A DNA stretch of 64,000 bases from Paenibacillus sp. FSL R10-2782 (GCF_038592985.1 NZ_CP151951.1:1417001-1481000), one strand, 5' to 3'; counted from the stretch's first letter, positions 45,617 to 55,568 are shown. The notes: generated by a model not told the origin, from the sequence alone. Program-made: numbers and translations.

Positions 45617-47233
45617 TTGTCAAATTTCGAACCGTCCCGCACGAATCCCGCAGCGGTGCTTATGCTCCAGGGCACAGCATCGGATGTGGGCAAAAGCGTG
45701 GTGACCACTGCACTGTGCCGTATATTTACGCAGGATGGCTATCATCCCGCACCGTTCAAGTCACAAAATATGGCGCTAAATTCTTATGTCACCGAGGACG
45801 GCAAAGAAATTGGACGCGCTCAGGGTGTGCAGGCAGAAGCCTGCGGTATTGAAGCGACGACCGACATGAATCCGATTCTGATCAAGCCGGTCAAGGATAT
45901 GCATTCACAAATTGTTGTTCACGGTGTGCCTTATGCATATATGAGTGCTTCCGATTATCGAAAGGAATTTTTGCCGCAAGCCAAACAGACGGTCATGGAC
46001 GCGCTGAATCGGCTGCGTGATACCTATGATATTGTGCTTATGGAAGGGGCAGGCAGTCCGGCAGAAATTAATTTAAAGGACCGCGATATTGTAAATATGA
46101 ATCTTGCAGGTTGGGCGGACGCTCCAGTGCTGCTTATTTCGGATATCGACCGGGGCGGTGTTTTCGCCTCCCTAGTAGGAACGATTGAGCTGCTGGAGCC
46201 GCATGAGGTGCAGCGTATCCGTGGATTTGTCATTAACAAGTTCAGAGGGGATCTGTCCCTGCTTCAGCCGGGATTGGACTGGCTGGAGGAACGAACCGGT
46301 ATTCCTGTACTCGGCGTGCTGCCCTATCTACCGGATATCCGCATTGAGGCAGAGGATTCTGTGGTGCTGGACAAGAAGCCCAAGCTGTCTGCAAAGGATA
46401 AAGCGCTGGACATCGCGGTCATTCGTTATCCGCGTATTTCCAATTTTACAGACACGGATGCTTTGGCCGCAGAGCCGGATGTGAGTGTACGTTATGTCAC
46501 GGAGGCCGGAGAACTGGGGGTACCTGACGCTATTATTTTACCGGGGACGAAGGACACGATTGGCGATCTGCTTGAATTGCGGACAAGAGGTGTGGAGCAG
46601 GACATTCGGGAGGCTATGAACGCGGGACGCACGCAGTTGGTTGGCATTTGTGGAGGCTATCAGATGCTCGGCACAGCCTTGTTTGATCCCGAAGCGGTCG
46701 AATCTGGGTTGCCGCAGCAGGCAGAAGGGTTGGGCTGGCTGGCTCTATCCACGACCTTTTTAAAGGAAAAGCAAACGGTACGCGTACAGGGAACCTTGTC
46801 TGATCACTGCCCATTGTTGCTAAATGCACCCGATTCGGATTCTGCTCCCACGACGATGATTGAAGGCTATGAAATACATATGGGCGTCACGGAGTGTGTT
46901 ACGGAACTACACGCGCCTTCAGATGGCACCGAGGGAATGAACCCAATGCACACCTTATTCCATATCCGTCGCGGCGAGGGAACCACCTTTGAGGAGGGTT
47001 GGGGAACAGCGGATGGTAAAGTATGGGGTACCTATTTGCATGGTGTGTTTGATAATGATCGTTTTCGCCGTTCCTGGCTGGATGGATTGAGACAAGCCAA
47101 GGGCTTGGCAGGGCTGGATAGCACCTTTACCGTACGTGAAGCCAAGGAACGTGAGTTTGACCGTGTTGCAGAGGTGGTGCGGGCTCATTTGGACATGGAC
47201 CGAATCTACCGCATTATGGGGATGGACTTTTAA
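45617..47233 (+). CDS. cobQ: Cobyric acid synthase
   Basis: The 538-residue glutamine-dependent amidotransferase (CbiP/CobQ) has an N-terminal dethiobiotin-synthetase-like ATPase (QGTASDVGKSVV, KSQNMALNSYVT, MEGAGSPAEINL, DIDRGGVFASLVGT). The C-terminal class I-like GATase has Cys in GICGGYQMLG and His in TYLHGVF. It amidates cobyrinate a,c-diamide at four positions. TTG 45617 with AAGGGG about 9 bases upstream is the likely start. It is the last gene of the riboswitch operon. Confidence 0.94.
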   Translation: MSNFEPSRTNPAAVLMLQGTASDVGKSVVTTALCRIFTQDGYHPAPFKSQNMALNSYVTEDGKEIGRAQGVQAEACGIEATTDMNPILIKPVKDMHSQIVVHGVPYAYMSASDYRKEFLPQAKQTVMDALNRLRDTYDIVLMEGAGSPAEINLKDRDIVNMNLAGWADAPVLLISDIDRGGVFASLVGTIELLEPHEVQRIRGFVINKFRGDLSLLQPGLDWLEERTGIPVLGVLPYLPDIRIEAEDSVVLDKKPKLSAKDKALDIAVIRYPRISNFTDTDALAAEPDVSVRYVTEAGELGVPDAIILPGTKDTIGDLLELRTRGVEQDIREAMNAGRTQLVGICGGYQMLGTALFDPEAVESGLPQQAEGLGWLALSTTFLKEKQTVRVQGTLSDHCPLLLNAPDSDSAPTTMIEGYEIHMGVTECVTELHAPSDGTEGMNPMHTLFHIRRGEGTTFEEGWGTADGKVWGTYLHGVFDNDRFRRSWLDGLRQAKGLAGLDSTFTVREAKEREFDRVAEVVRAHLDMDRIYRIMGMDF

Positions 47234-47274
47234 CCTTTATAGATGATCGTATAACATCACGCTTTAAAAAAAAT

Positions 47275-47325
47275 AAAGAGGTATCTCCACAGCCGTGTTC
47301 GTGGCCGCGAGATACCTCTTTCATT
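47275..47325. terminator. Bidirectional terminator
   Basis: Perfect AAAGAGGTATCTC / GAGATACCTCTTT stem between convergent cobQ and the chemoreceptor gene; A-run left, T-run right. Confidence 0.88.
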
Positions 47326-47335
47326 GGAGTTCAGC

Positions 47336-49036
47336 TTACTTGATTTTGAATTTTTGTACGGCTGTTTGCAGTTCGGTCGCTTGCTTGCTTAATTGGCGTA
47401 CGACCTCGCTGTAGCCTTCCATTTCATTCAGTTGCTCATCGGAATTTAAACCGATTTCCTGAATCATAAGCTTGGCATTGGCAGCGATGAGAGCTGTCTC
47501 TTCCACGGAAGCCGATACTTCCTCCGAGCTGGCGGATACCTGCTCTGTTGCTGCGGATACCGTCTGAATCGTCGCGTTGATCGTCTGCATGAGCTGACTT
47601 AGCTGATTAAAGGCTGTACTCGCTTGCTGCACCATTTCCGTTCCCGAATGAATTTCACGGCTGACCCGGGTCACAGAGTCAACGGACTGTTGCGATACTT
47701 CCTGAATGGTTACCAGGTAATCGGAAATTTGCTGTGTCGCTTCTTTCGACTGCTCGGCGAGCTTCCGAACTTCTCCGGCTACAACGGCGAAGCCGCGTCC
47801 ATGCTCACCCGCACGGGCAGCCTCAATGGAGGCATTCAGGGACAACATTTGGATCTGCTTCGTAATATCAAAAATAGCTGAAACAATGCTACCAATGGCT
47901 TCGGAGCGCTCATTCATACTATGGATGTATCGAAGCGACTCATCGGCAGCCAGTCCTACCTGCGACATTTGGGCAACAGCATTTTGAGCGAGCGTATTAC
48001 CGTTCACTGTTTCTTCAGTCGCTTCACTGATCTGATCGGATACATCATTGGCAGAGGAGGCGATATGCTGAACACCTTGAGCGATTTCCTCCATAGCCTG
48101 TGCATTTTCCGCAGAAGCGGAAGCTATGCTGGTACTGCCCTTTGCCACTTCCTCTGCAGCAACGGTGGAGTCCTGTACTTTTACACCCATGGCTTCAGTT
48201 CGGCGAAGCAGCTCGTCCGAGCCTTTTACAACTGCATTGGATGTGGAAAGCACATGACCGATCATTTCTTTCAGATTATGGGACATGGATTGGAAGCTAC
48301 GGGCAAGCTGCGCAATTTCGTTGTTACCGATAACCTTCGGTTCCTGTGACAGGTCACCTTGAGCAATTTTTTCACTATGACGAACCAGTTCAGCAATTGG
48401 CTCTACAACCTTGCGTATGATAAGCGTAGAAATAATTCCTCCCAGCAGGAGTGTTGCAATTGTAATACCTATGCAAATCCATAAAATTTGTTGGGATTTA
48501 TCCTGCACAAACCCCACATCCTCGTTCACACCCAAGACCAGATTACTACCCGCTATGGCAAAGAAGGCGGTTTTGTGTATTCCGTATGAATCGCTGTAAA
48601 TATCGCTAACATTCATCTCGCCTTGTTTTGCTTTTTTGATATCCTCCACAGGAACAAGTACATCCTTAACCTTATATACCGATTTTTCATTTCGTGCGAC
48701 AACTTCGGCCTTATCGTCTTTCACCACTGCGATATATGCCGATTCAAGCTTAAGTGTGTTGACCTTATCCTGAAGATAAGATTCCATCTGCATACCAGAC
48801 CCGGAATCCGAACCATTTCCTTGCTGTGCCTGAACTGCCAAAGAAATATTAAGATCCTGATACACACTCTTGGCCCCGGTTTCCAGCATTTGATCCACCT
48901 GAGGCATGACGCTGTTATTAATGATACTCATGGAAACTGCATAAAAACTGACACTGAACAGAATGGACGCAAAGAGCAGAATCAATAAAATCATAATCCG
49001 TAATTTTGCGCCAATGGAACGATTAAAACGCTGCAT
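47336..49036 (-). CDS. Methyl-accepting chemotaxis protein
   Basis: The 566-residue receptor has TM1 (about 13-36), an extracytoplasmic sensor of about 150 residues with a Gly/Ser/Gln-rich segment (QQGNGSDSGSG), TM2 (about 190-212), HAMP (about 213-265) and a signalling domain. The domain tip is SIEAARAGEHGRGFAVVAGE. The ligand is unknown. GGAG lies 7 bases before ATG 49036. Confidence 0.93.
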   Translation of the reverse strand: MQRFNRSIGAKLRIMILLILLFASILFSVSFYAVSMSIINNSVMPQVDQMLETGAKSVYQDLNISLAVQAQQGNGSDSGSGMQMESYLQDKVNTLKLESAYIAVVKDDKAEVVARNEKSVYKVKDVLVPVEDIKKAKQGEMNVSDIYSDSYGIHKTAFFAIAGSNLVLGVNEDVGFVQDKSQQILWICIGITIATLLLGGIISTLIIRKVVEPIAELVRHSEKIAQGDLSQEPKVIGNNEIAQLARSFQSMSHNLKEMIGHVLSTSNAVVKGSDELLRRTEAMGVKVQDSTVAAEEVAKGSTSIASASAENAQAMEEIAQGVQHIASSANDVSDQISEATEETVNGNTLAQNAVAQMSQVGLAADESLRYIHSMNERSEAIGSIVSAIFDITKQIQMLSLNASIEAARAGEHGRGFAVVAGEVRKLAEQSKEATQQISDYLVTIQEVSQQSVDSVTRVSREIHSGTEMVQQASTAFNQLSQLMQTINATIQTVSAATEQVSASSEEVSASVEETALIAANAKLMIQEIGLNSDEQLNEMEGYSEVVRQLSKQATELQTAVQKFKIK

Positions 49037-49474
49037 GAAAAATCTCCTCTCACATGATAACACGTTATGATCTACTTATTTTCCTTTTCTGCTTGAAGAA
49101 AAAACTGAAAACGTTCGGATTCTATGTATATTTCAGTTGTATTCAAGGGGCAAGAACAAGAAAGGGAAGCAATTCATGAATTACTAAAAAGTAGGTTAGA
49201 CCTATTTTACATAATTAACAGGCGGTTGAATAGTCATATTTGCCCAAAAACAAACAAAAAAATGTAACTATGGTCGTAGGCTATTAGATGTAAGCTTGAT
49301 GTAAAATCATCAGAGCATGACAATGAATATCTCATTCCTTCTTTTAAGACTATTGTAAAAAAGAAGGAATGAAAGTAGTATAAGGAATGTCGCTTTCCAT
49401 GTACTTCCTGTAAGCAGTTATATATAAGTACGAATGTGGCCTTCAATATACATAAAAAAGGGGAAAAGGCTTTT
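49037..49474. other. Gene-free spacer between chemoreceptor and EIIC gene
   Basis: 438 bases, AT-rich, containing the divergent promoters. No coding frame with a ribosome site was found. Unlike the spacers at 50800-52030 it shows no RAT sequence. An imperfect inverted repeat around AAAAGAAGGAATG (about 49335-49370) is present. Confidence 0.4.
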
Positions 49475-50710
49475 ATGAATCAGGATTTACTTTCCAAAGA
49501 AACGAGTTTGCAGGTAGGAGGAGAAGACCAACAGGAGCTTTCTTCCAGCACCAGAAGAGCTGGAACAGCAAGGAATCCAATAAGTCGCCTGTTTGATTTT
49601 ATTTCCGGTGTGTTTACTCCCATCCTGCCGGCACTGATCGGGGCGGGAATCATTCAGGTGATTGCTTCTGTCTTGTTGTATCTGGATCTTCATTCTAATT
49701 TTAAAATTTTTACAATTGTAATGTACATTGGCGGATTAGTATTTTATCTTTTACCCATTTTGGTAGCTGTAAGTGCAGCCAAAAAGCTTGGCAGCAATAT
49801 ATTCATTGCAGCGGTCATCGGAGGCTGCTCATTTTTTCCCGGCCTTACAGAAATGCTGAAGTCCGCTAAAGAGATCAGCTCGACCAGTTTACCAGTGGCG
49901 GAGCCGAGGTATATTTCTTCCTTTATACTAATCCTGATTGCTGTTTGGCTTGCAGCGAAGATTGAGCAAGGGTTAGGCAAATTTAGTCGCTATGCCATAA
50001 AGCTGATTATTGTCCCCACGTTGACGCTCATGATTATCATGCCGTTATTGCTGTTTGTTTTCGGTCCTCTATGGACTAAACTTGCTCATACGTTGTCAGA
50101 AGAGTTTTCTTCAATGTTTTTTTTCAATGGGGAAGTTGTTGCAGGTTTGCTGTTTGGAGGCACGTTACCTCTGCTTCAATTTACGGGCATGCAATATATG
50201 ATGATAAACGATATGTTGGAATCCATTGCTGCGATGGGATATGATTATATTGCTCCTGTCATAGTGGCGGCAGTTATGGCTCAAGCGGGGGCGGCGTTCG
50301 GCGTATGTATTAAATCCAAAAATGCCAAAGTCAAGGTGCTGGCCGCCTCTACAGGCTTTCTGGCTTTGCTGGGAATCCTTGAACCGGCCATGTATGGTGT
50401 GAATGTACGTTTCAAAAAGCCGTTTTTTGCCGCATTGATCGGCGGGGCTATTGGTGGTGCGTTTATGTGTTTTTTTGAAACAGCGCTCACAGCTTTGTCA
50501 GGCTTATTCGGACTAATGACTTTACCGTTGTATACTGATTCCACTCTTGTGTACGCCGTTTTGGGAATAGTAATTTCGTTTGTGACGGCTGGTGTAATTA
50601 CGTATTTTATGGGCTTTGCGGATGAACAAGAGGAACACTCCAAAGGAGCAACTGCATCTGGCATTAGCACAGCTTCGGACTTGGTTGTGGAAAAGAGTGC
50701 AAACAGCTAG
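49475..50710 (+). CDS. Bgl-type PTS EIIC protein lacking EIIB and EIIA
   Basis: The 411-residue protein is about ten membrane helices with the beta-glucoside/sucrose EIIC signatures NPISRLFDFISGVFTPILPA, LEPAMYGVNVRFKKPF and GVITYFMGF. Its first ~20 residues (MNQDLLSKETSLQVGGEDQ) match the start of the EIIB domain in the BglF paralogue at 52030. The EIIB body with the phosphorylated Cys (HCMTRLRF there) is missing and the EIIC linker follows directly. No EIIA is attached. It would need EIIB/EIIA in trans or act as a sensor or facilitator. Confidence 0.85.
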   Translation: MNQDLLSKETSLQVGGEDQQELSSSTRRAGTARNPISRLFDFISGVFTPILPALIGAGIIQVIASVLLYLDLHSNFKIFTIVMYIGGLVFYLLPILVAVSAAKKLGSNIFIAAVIGGCSFFPGLTEMLKSAKEISSTSLPVAEPRYISSFILILIAVWLAAKIEQGLGKFSRYAIKLIIVPTLTLMIIMPLLLFVFGPLWTKLAHTLSEEFSSMFFFNGEVVAGLLFGGTLPLLQFTGMQYMMINDMLESIAAMGYDYIAPVIVAAVMAQAGAAFGVCIKSKNAKVKVLAASTGFLALLGILEPAMYGVNVRFKKPFFAALIGGAIGGAFMCFFETALTALSGLFGLMTLPLYTDSTLVYAVLGIVISFVTAGVITYFMGFADEQEEHSKGATASGISTASDLVVEKSANS

Positions 50711-50871
50711 GAGACTTCAATTAAACCGTCGCAGGATGTGTCATTCCACACATTGGGCAAACATGTTTTCTAACTTCAAAAGCGGATACGCGGCAGCACT
50801 GTCGTGCGAATAACATCAGTGATTTGGTACTCCCCTCGCCTAAGGGCCTTATGAAAGTGTTTACAAAAAAC

Positions 50872-50900
50872 TTGTCAGCTCAGTTCTTATATGATATTAT
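50872..50900 (+). promoter_or_regulatory. Promoter of licT
   Basis: TTGTCA (-35), 17 bases, TATTAT (-10). RNA would start near 50907, just before the RAT site. Confidence 0.65.
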
Positions 50901-50930
50901 GATGGCAGTTATTCAAAACTGCACATTCGT

Positions 50931-51003
50931 GGGTTGTTACTGAACATATCAGGCAAAACCATAAGCAGGCACTAAGTGTCAGTTTTGGTATTGCCTTTTT
51001 TTA
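50931..51003 (+). promoter_or_regulatory. RAT antiterminator and terminator upstream of licT
   Basis: GGGTTGTTACTG ... AGGCAAAACC (50931-50960) matches the ribonucleic antiterminator bound by LicT/SacT proteins. Its 3' half overlaps the left arm of a terminator (GGCAAAACC / GGTATTGCC, then T7). Confidence 0.85.
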
Positions 51004-51030
51004 CTACTCCAAGCGGCCTAAGGTGATGGA

Positions 51031-51864
51031 ATGAAGATAGCAAAGGTGCTGAATAACAATGTCGTAACGGTCATTGATGAGCAGCAGAAAGAATTAGTCA
51101 TTATGGGAAGAGGCATTGCTTTTAAAAAAAGCGCAGGCGATGAGATTGATGAAGGGCATATCGAGAAAATCTTTAAGCTTGAAAGCACCGAGGTTTCCCG
51201 CAAACTGATGACCCTGATGTCTGATATCCCTATTGAATATGTTGAAATTTCTGATGAGATTATTCAATATGCCAAAACGATACTCGGTGTGGAATTGCAT
51301 GACAGCATCTATATTTCGCTGACGGATCATATCCATTTTGCCATAGAGCGTTATCGTTTGGGGATGGATATAAAAAACGCCCTTTTCTGGGAAATCAAAC
51401 GAATGTACCGCAAGGAGTTTTCGATTGGGACCAAGGCACTGCACATGATTCAGGACAAGCTGGGAGTTACGCTTCCGGATGATGAAGGAGCCTTCATTGC
51501 TCTGCATCTGGTGAATGCTCAGCTCAACAGCGAAATGCGCGAAACGATAGCCCTGACTAATATCGTCAAGGATATCATGAACATTGTAAGCCGCTTTTTT
51601 GTAATGGAGCTGGATGAAGAGTCGTTAAGCTACTACCGCTTTATTACACATCTCAAATTTTTTGCTCAACGGGTAATGAATGGGACTCCTGTACAAAATG
51701 CAGATAATTCCCTTCATGATATGGTTAAGGTGCAGTACAAGAATGCCTACGCCTGTGCTGAAAAAATAAGAGATTATACCACTAAAATCTATGGTCGGAG
51801 CTTGTCCCAGGATGAGATGCTATATCTCACCATTCATATCGAGCGTATCATTAAAAATCAATGA
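51031..51864 (+). CDS. licT: BglG/LicT-family transcriptional antiterminator
   Basis: The 277-residue protein has an N-terminal CAT RNA-binding domain (1-55: KIAKVLNNNVV, GRGIAFKKSAGDEI) and PRD1 (about 70-170, His in TDHIHFAIER and IALHLVNAQ). PRD2 (about 175-277, His in THLKFFAQR and YLTIHIER) completes it. All four regulatory His are present. It binds the RAT sites at 50931 and 51888 and is controlled by PTS phosphorylation. Confidence 0.94.
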   Translation: MKIAKVLNNNVVTVIDEQQKELVIMGRGIAFKKSAGDEIDEGHIEKIFKLESTEVSRKLMTLMSDIPIEYVEISDEIIQYAKTILGVELHDSIYISLTDHIHFAIERYRLGMDIKNALFWEIKRMYRKEFSIGTKALHMIQDKLGVTLPDDEGAFIALHLVNAQLNSEMRETIALTNIVKDIMNIVSRFFVMELDEESLSYYRFITHLKFFAQRVMNGTPVQNADNSLHDMVKVQYKNAYACAEKIRDYTTKIYGRSLSQDEMLYLTIHIERIIKNQ

Positions 51865-51887
51865 TTTCATGGATGATCAGGGATTTA

Positions 51888-51978
51888 GGATTGCTACTTC
51901 CAAACCAGAAGGCAAAACCTGAATGCTGAAAGAAGATTGGCTTTTTATAAAGCTGTCTGCTTTCTGTATTCAGGTTTT
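51888..51978 (+). promoter_or_regulatory. Second RAT site and terminator, before the EIIBCA gene
   Basis: GGATTGCTACTTC ... GGCAAAACCT (51888-51920) resembles RAT with a slightly longer loop. It overlaps a terminator stem AACCTGAAT / ATTCAGGTT followed by T7. Confidence 0.78.
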
Positions 51979-52029
51979 TTTACTGCCAATTTACGCATTT
52001 TATACCTTAAAAGAAAAGAGGAAACCCTC

Positions 52030-53934
52030 ATGGATCGAAATCAATTATCCAAAGAGATACTTACACTGGTCGGTGGTGAAGAGAATGTTGAGCAGGTAGT
52101 TCACTGCATGACTCGTCTGCGCTTCAATCTTCATGATGATAAGAAGGCTCAGAAGGAGCAGCTGCAAAAAACGGATGGCGTTATGGGAGTGATGGAGAGT
52201 GGTGGTCAGTTTCAGGTTATTATCGGTAATGATGTAGCTAACGTGTACAAATCGTTGGTGAGCAACATGTCCAAGGTACCACAAAGTGAAACAGGCGCAA
52301 GCAATGCATCCAAGAAAAAACAAAACCCGATTAGCAGTCTGTTTGACTTTATAGCTGGTATGTTTACACCTATTTTGCCGGCGATCACCGGTGCAGGTAT
52401 GATCAAAGGGATCATTGCTCTATTAGTGGCAATGAACTGGATGTCCGATAAGAGCCAAACCTATACGATTTTAGCGGCCATAGGTGACGGAGCATTCTAC
52501 TTCCTGCCGATTATTCTGGCTGTGAGTGCTGCTAGAAAACTGGGAAGTAACATGTTTATCGCGGCTGCGATAGGTGCCTCTATTTTGCATCCGACGATTA
52601 CGGCATTGCTGGCATCCAATGTGAAGGTCAGCTTTATCGGTCTTCCGGTGACGGCGGCCACTTATTCTTCGACTGTTATTCCAATCGTTATTGCGATCTG
52701 GGTGGCGTCCTATGTTGAAAAATTTATTGATAAGTATACGCATGCATCACTGAAGCTGCTTGTTGTTCCGACACTGACTCTGTTGATTATTGTACCTTTG
52801 ACGTTGATTGCTGTAGGGCCGTTGGGCTCGATTATTGGTAATGGCTTGTCTGGCGGTATCTCTTGGTTGTTTGAAAATACAGGTGCCCTTGCAGGTTTGC
52901 TGCTTGGCGGTACTTTCTCCCTGATCATCATGACAGGTATGCACTACGCGTTGGTTCCGATCATGATCGGTTCTATTGCAACGTTGGGCTTTGACTATAT
53001 GATTCCGATTATGGGAGCAGCCAATCTGGCTCAGGCTGGTGCTGCACTGGGTGTATTCTTAAAATCCAAAAATGACAAAGTCAAAACAGTGGCTTTCTCC
53101 ACGAGCTTGACAGCTATTATGGGTGTAACCGAGCCTGCAATGTATGGTGTAAACATGCGTTTTAAAAAACCATTTACGGCAGCGCTGATCGGGGGAGCCA
53201 TCGGCGGGGGCTTCATGAGCTTGTTTGGCACAAAAGCGTATGTCATGGGTGGACTGGTTGGTTTGCCTGGTCTGGCGATGTTTATTGGACCGACTTTCTT
53301 GTACGCAATCCTTGGTCTCGTGATTGCTTTTGTGGCTGCTACAGTGATTACCTATTTCATGGGCTTTGAAGATGTGAAGGAAGAAGGAGTACCACAAGCA
53401 TCTGCAGTAGCTGGCGGAGATACCTCTTCTGGGGAAGTAGGTCAATCTGCTGTGGCCTCACTGCCAAAAGGTGAGAAAATCCCGGTATACAGCCCGATTA
53501 TGGGTGAGGTTAAGCCGCTCAGTGAAGTCAATGACCCTGCTTTTTCTCAGGAAATCATGGGTAGAGGATGGGCTATTGAACCATCTGAAGGTCGAGTTGT
53601 TTCTCCAGTTGTAGGTACAGTATTCTCCATTTCCAAAAGTGGACATGCCGTAGGTTTGGTGAGTGATGCCGGGCTTGAAATGCTCATACACGTTGGGATG
53701 GATACGGTTAAGCTGAAAGGCCTCTATTTTACCCCTCATGTGAAAGCAGGGGATCGAGTAAAGGTAGGCGACCTCTTGCTGGAGTTTGATCTGGCGGAAA
53801 TTCGCAAGGCTGGTTACGAAACGATTACACCTGTTATTGTTACAAACGTAGCTCAGTTTAGTGAGCTGGAGCCTGCTGGAAATGAGCATAAAGTGGTTAA
53901 GGAACAGGAGCTTTTTTATACAGTAATCGTCTAA
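52030..53934 (+). CDS. Beta-glucoside-type PTS EIIBCA transporter (BglF-like)
   Basis: The 634-residue protein has EIIB (1-85, phospho-Cys in VVHCMTRLRF), EIIC (about 105-455, ending GVTEPAMYGVNMRFKKPF ... VITYFMGF) and EIIA (about 490-634, phospho-His in MLIHVGMDTV). It imports and phosphorylates a glucoside. No 6-phospho-beta-glucosidase lies next to it, so the sugar is not fixed. licT and the RAT site show antitermination control. GAGG lies about 8 bases before ATG 52030. Confidence 0.93.
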   Translation: MDRNQLSKEILTLVGGEENVEQVVHCMTRLRFNLHDDKKAQKEQLQKTDGVMGVMESGGQFQVIIGNDVANVYKSLVSNMSKVPQSETGASNASKKKQNPISSLFDFIAGMFTPILPAITGAGMIKGIIALLVAMNWMSDKSQTYTILAAIGDGAFYFLPIILAVSAARKLGSNMFIAAAIGASILHPTITALLASNVKVSFIGLPVTAATYSSTVIPIVIAIWVASYVEKFIDKYTHASLKLLVVPTLTLLIIVPLTLIAVGPLGSIIGNGLSGGISWLFENTGALAGLLLGGTFSLIIMTGMHYALVPIMIGSIATLGFDYMIPIMGAANLAQAGAALGVFLKSKNDKVKTVAFSTSLTAIMGVTEPAMYGVNMRFKKPFTAALIGGAIGGGFMSLFGTKAYVMGGLVGLPGLAMFIGPTFLYAILGLVIAFVAATVITYFMGFEDVKEEGVPQASAVAGGDTSSGEVGQSAVASLPKGEKIPVYSPIMGEVKPLSEVNDPAFSQEIMGRGWAIEPSEGRVVSPVVGTVFSISKSGHAVGLVSDAGLEMLIHVGMDTVKLKGLYFTPHVKAGDRVKVGDLLLEFDLAEIRKAGYETITPVIVTNVAQFSELEPAGNEHKVVKEQELFYTVIV

Positions 53935-53988
53935 CGACAACAAAAGATTTTACGTATAATCTAACATCAATCGTTGGATTCTAACCAA

Positions 53989-54024
53989 AGGCAAGTCTTC
54001 GAAACAGGAAGACTTGCCTTTTTG
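53989..54024 (+). terminator. Terminator of licT-EIIBCA
   Basis: Perfect AGGCAAGTCTTC / GAAGACTTGCCT stem, T-rich tail. Confidence 0.88.
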
Positions 54025-54170
54025 CGTTTTCAATGTAATCCCCCAAAGCTAAGCGGGCTTCAACCCATTTATTAAAACAAAACCTACAAAAATAGTTGGT
54101 ATTGTGATATAGTAATGAACGGATTACAGGGTCATTTTATAAAATATCATCTATTTGGAGGAGATAATAT

Positions 54171-55568
54171 ATGGATACCTTGTTTATTATTTTAAATGTG
54201 CTTGTGCTGCTTGCACTGCTCGGCGTGTTGGTCTGGATGCAGAAAAAGCACATTTCCTTTACAAAAAGGGTATTTGCCGGACTGGGCTTCGGGCTGATTT
54301 ACGGGGCTATTCTTCAATACGCCTATGGTGCGGGCTCAGAGGTCATTACGAAATCAGTCGATTGGTTCAACCTCGCAGGCAATGGTTATGTTCGTTTGCT
54401 GCAAATGGTAGTTATCCCGCTCATCATGGTGTCGATTATTTCAGCCATTATGAATTTGAAGGGAAGGCAGAACCTTGGCAAAATAAGCGTGTCCATCATT
54501 GCTGTACTGCTGATTACAACGGCTATTGCCGCTTCAGTCAGTATTGTGACCAGCTTGTCGTTCGATCTTAAAGCGATTGAGATTCAAAGTGGGGAAAAGG
54601 AACAAGCACAGGGCTTGAAGATGGAGGAGCGTCTTGGAACAGTTCAGGATATGACGATTCCACAGCAGGTGCTGGAATTTATTCCATCCAATCCTTTTGA
54701 GGATATGACGGGAGCTCGTCGGACTTCGACGCTGGCAGTAGTGATTTTCTCGGCTTTTATCGGAGTGGCCGTGCTTGGACTGGATCGTAAAAAGCCAGAG
54801 CAGGCGCAAACCTTCCGTAAAGTAATTGATGCCGTGTACGCTGTAGTGATGCGGATTGTGACGCTGGTGCTGAGATTGACGCCTTACGGTATTTTGGCGC
54901 TGATTACTAAAGTTGTAGCCACGACGAATCCGGATGAAATCTTGAAGCTGATCAAGTTTGTGCTGGCTTCTTATGTGGCCCTGTTGGTCATGTTCGTCAT
55001 TCATCTTATTTTGCTGGCTCTGTTCGGCTATAACCCGGTAACGTATGTGAAAAAAGTATTGCCTACGCTGGTTTTTGCCTTTACATCCCGTTCCAGTGCG
55101 GCTACGATTCCGCTGAATGTTGAAACGCAAACGAAAAAGCTGGGTGTATCGGACGGCATCGCGAATCTGTCTGCCACCTTGGGAGCGACCATTGGACAAA
55201 ACGGCTGTGCAGGTATATATCCAGCCATGCTGGCGGTCATGATTGCGCCAACCGTGGGCATAAATCCGACGAGCTGGGATTTTATCCTCACGCTCATTCT
55301 GGTGGTTACGGTCAGCTCCTTCGGCGTAGCAGGTGTAGGTGGTGGTGCCACCTTCGCTTCTCTGATCGTGCTGTCGACCATGAACTTGCCCGTAGCCTTG
55401 GCAGGCTTGCTTATTTCGGTTGAGCCACTGATTGATATGGGACGCACAGCACTGAATGTCAATGATTCCATTACAGCAGGACTCATTTCAGGCAAGGTGC
55501 TCAAGGAGAATGATCAGGACGTGTTCAACGACCACGGCATGGATTTGGATGCGGCGGCACGCTCCTGA
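54171..55568 (+). CDS. tcyP: L-cystine sodium symporter
   Basis: The 465-residue dicarboxylate/amino acid:cation symporter of the TcyP/YhcL group has AGNGYVRLLQMVVIPLIMVSI, FTSRSSAATIPLNVE, GATIGQNGCAGIYPAMLAVM and MGRTALNVNDSITAGL. GGAGG is about 8 bases upstream. It is probably single-gene and sulfur-responsive, but no T-box or S-box is visible in the 150 bases before it. Confidence 0.92.
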   Translation: MDTLFIILNVLVLLALLGVLVWMQKKHISFTKRVFAGLGFGLIYGAILQYAYGAGSEVITKSVDWFNLAGNGYVRLLQMVVIPLIMVSIISAIMNLKGRQNLGKISVSIIAVLLITTAIAASVSIVTSLSFDLKAIEIQSGEKEQAQGLKMEERLGTVQDMTIPQQVLEFIPSNPFEDMTGARRTSTLAVVIFSAFIGVAVLGLDRKKPEQAQTFRKVIDAVYAVVMRIVTLVLRLTPYGILALITKVVATTNPDEILKLIKFVLASYVALLVMFVIHLILLALFGYNPVTYVKKVLPTLVFAFTSRSSAATIPLNVETQTKKLGVSDGIANLSATLGATIGQNGCAGIYPAMLAVMIAPTVGINPTSWDFILTLILVVTVSSFGVAGVGGGATFASLIVLSTMNLPVALAGLLISVEPLIDMGRTALNVNDSITAGLISGKVLKENDQDVFNDHGMDLDAAARS

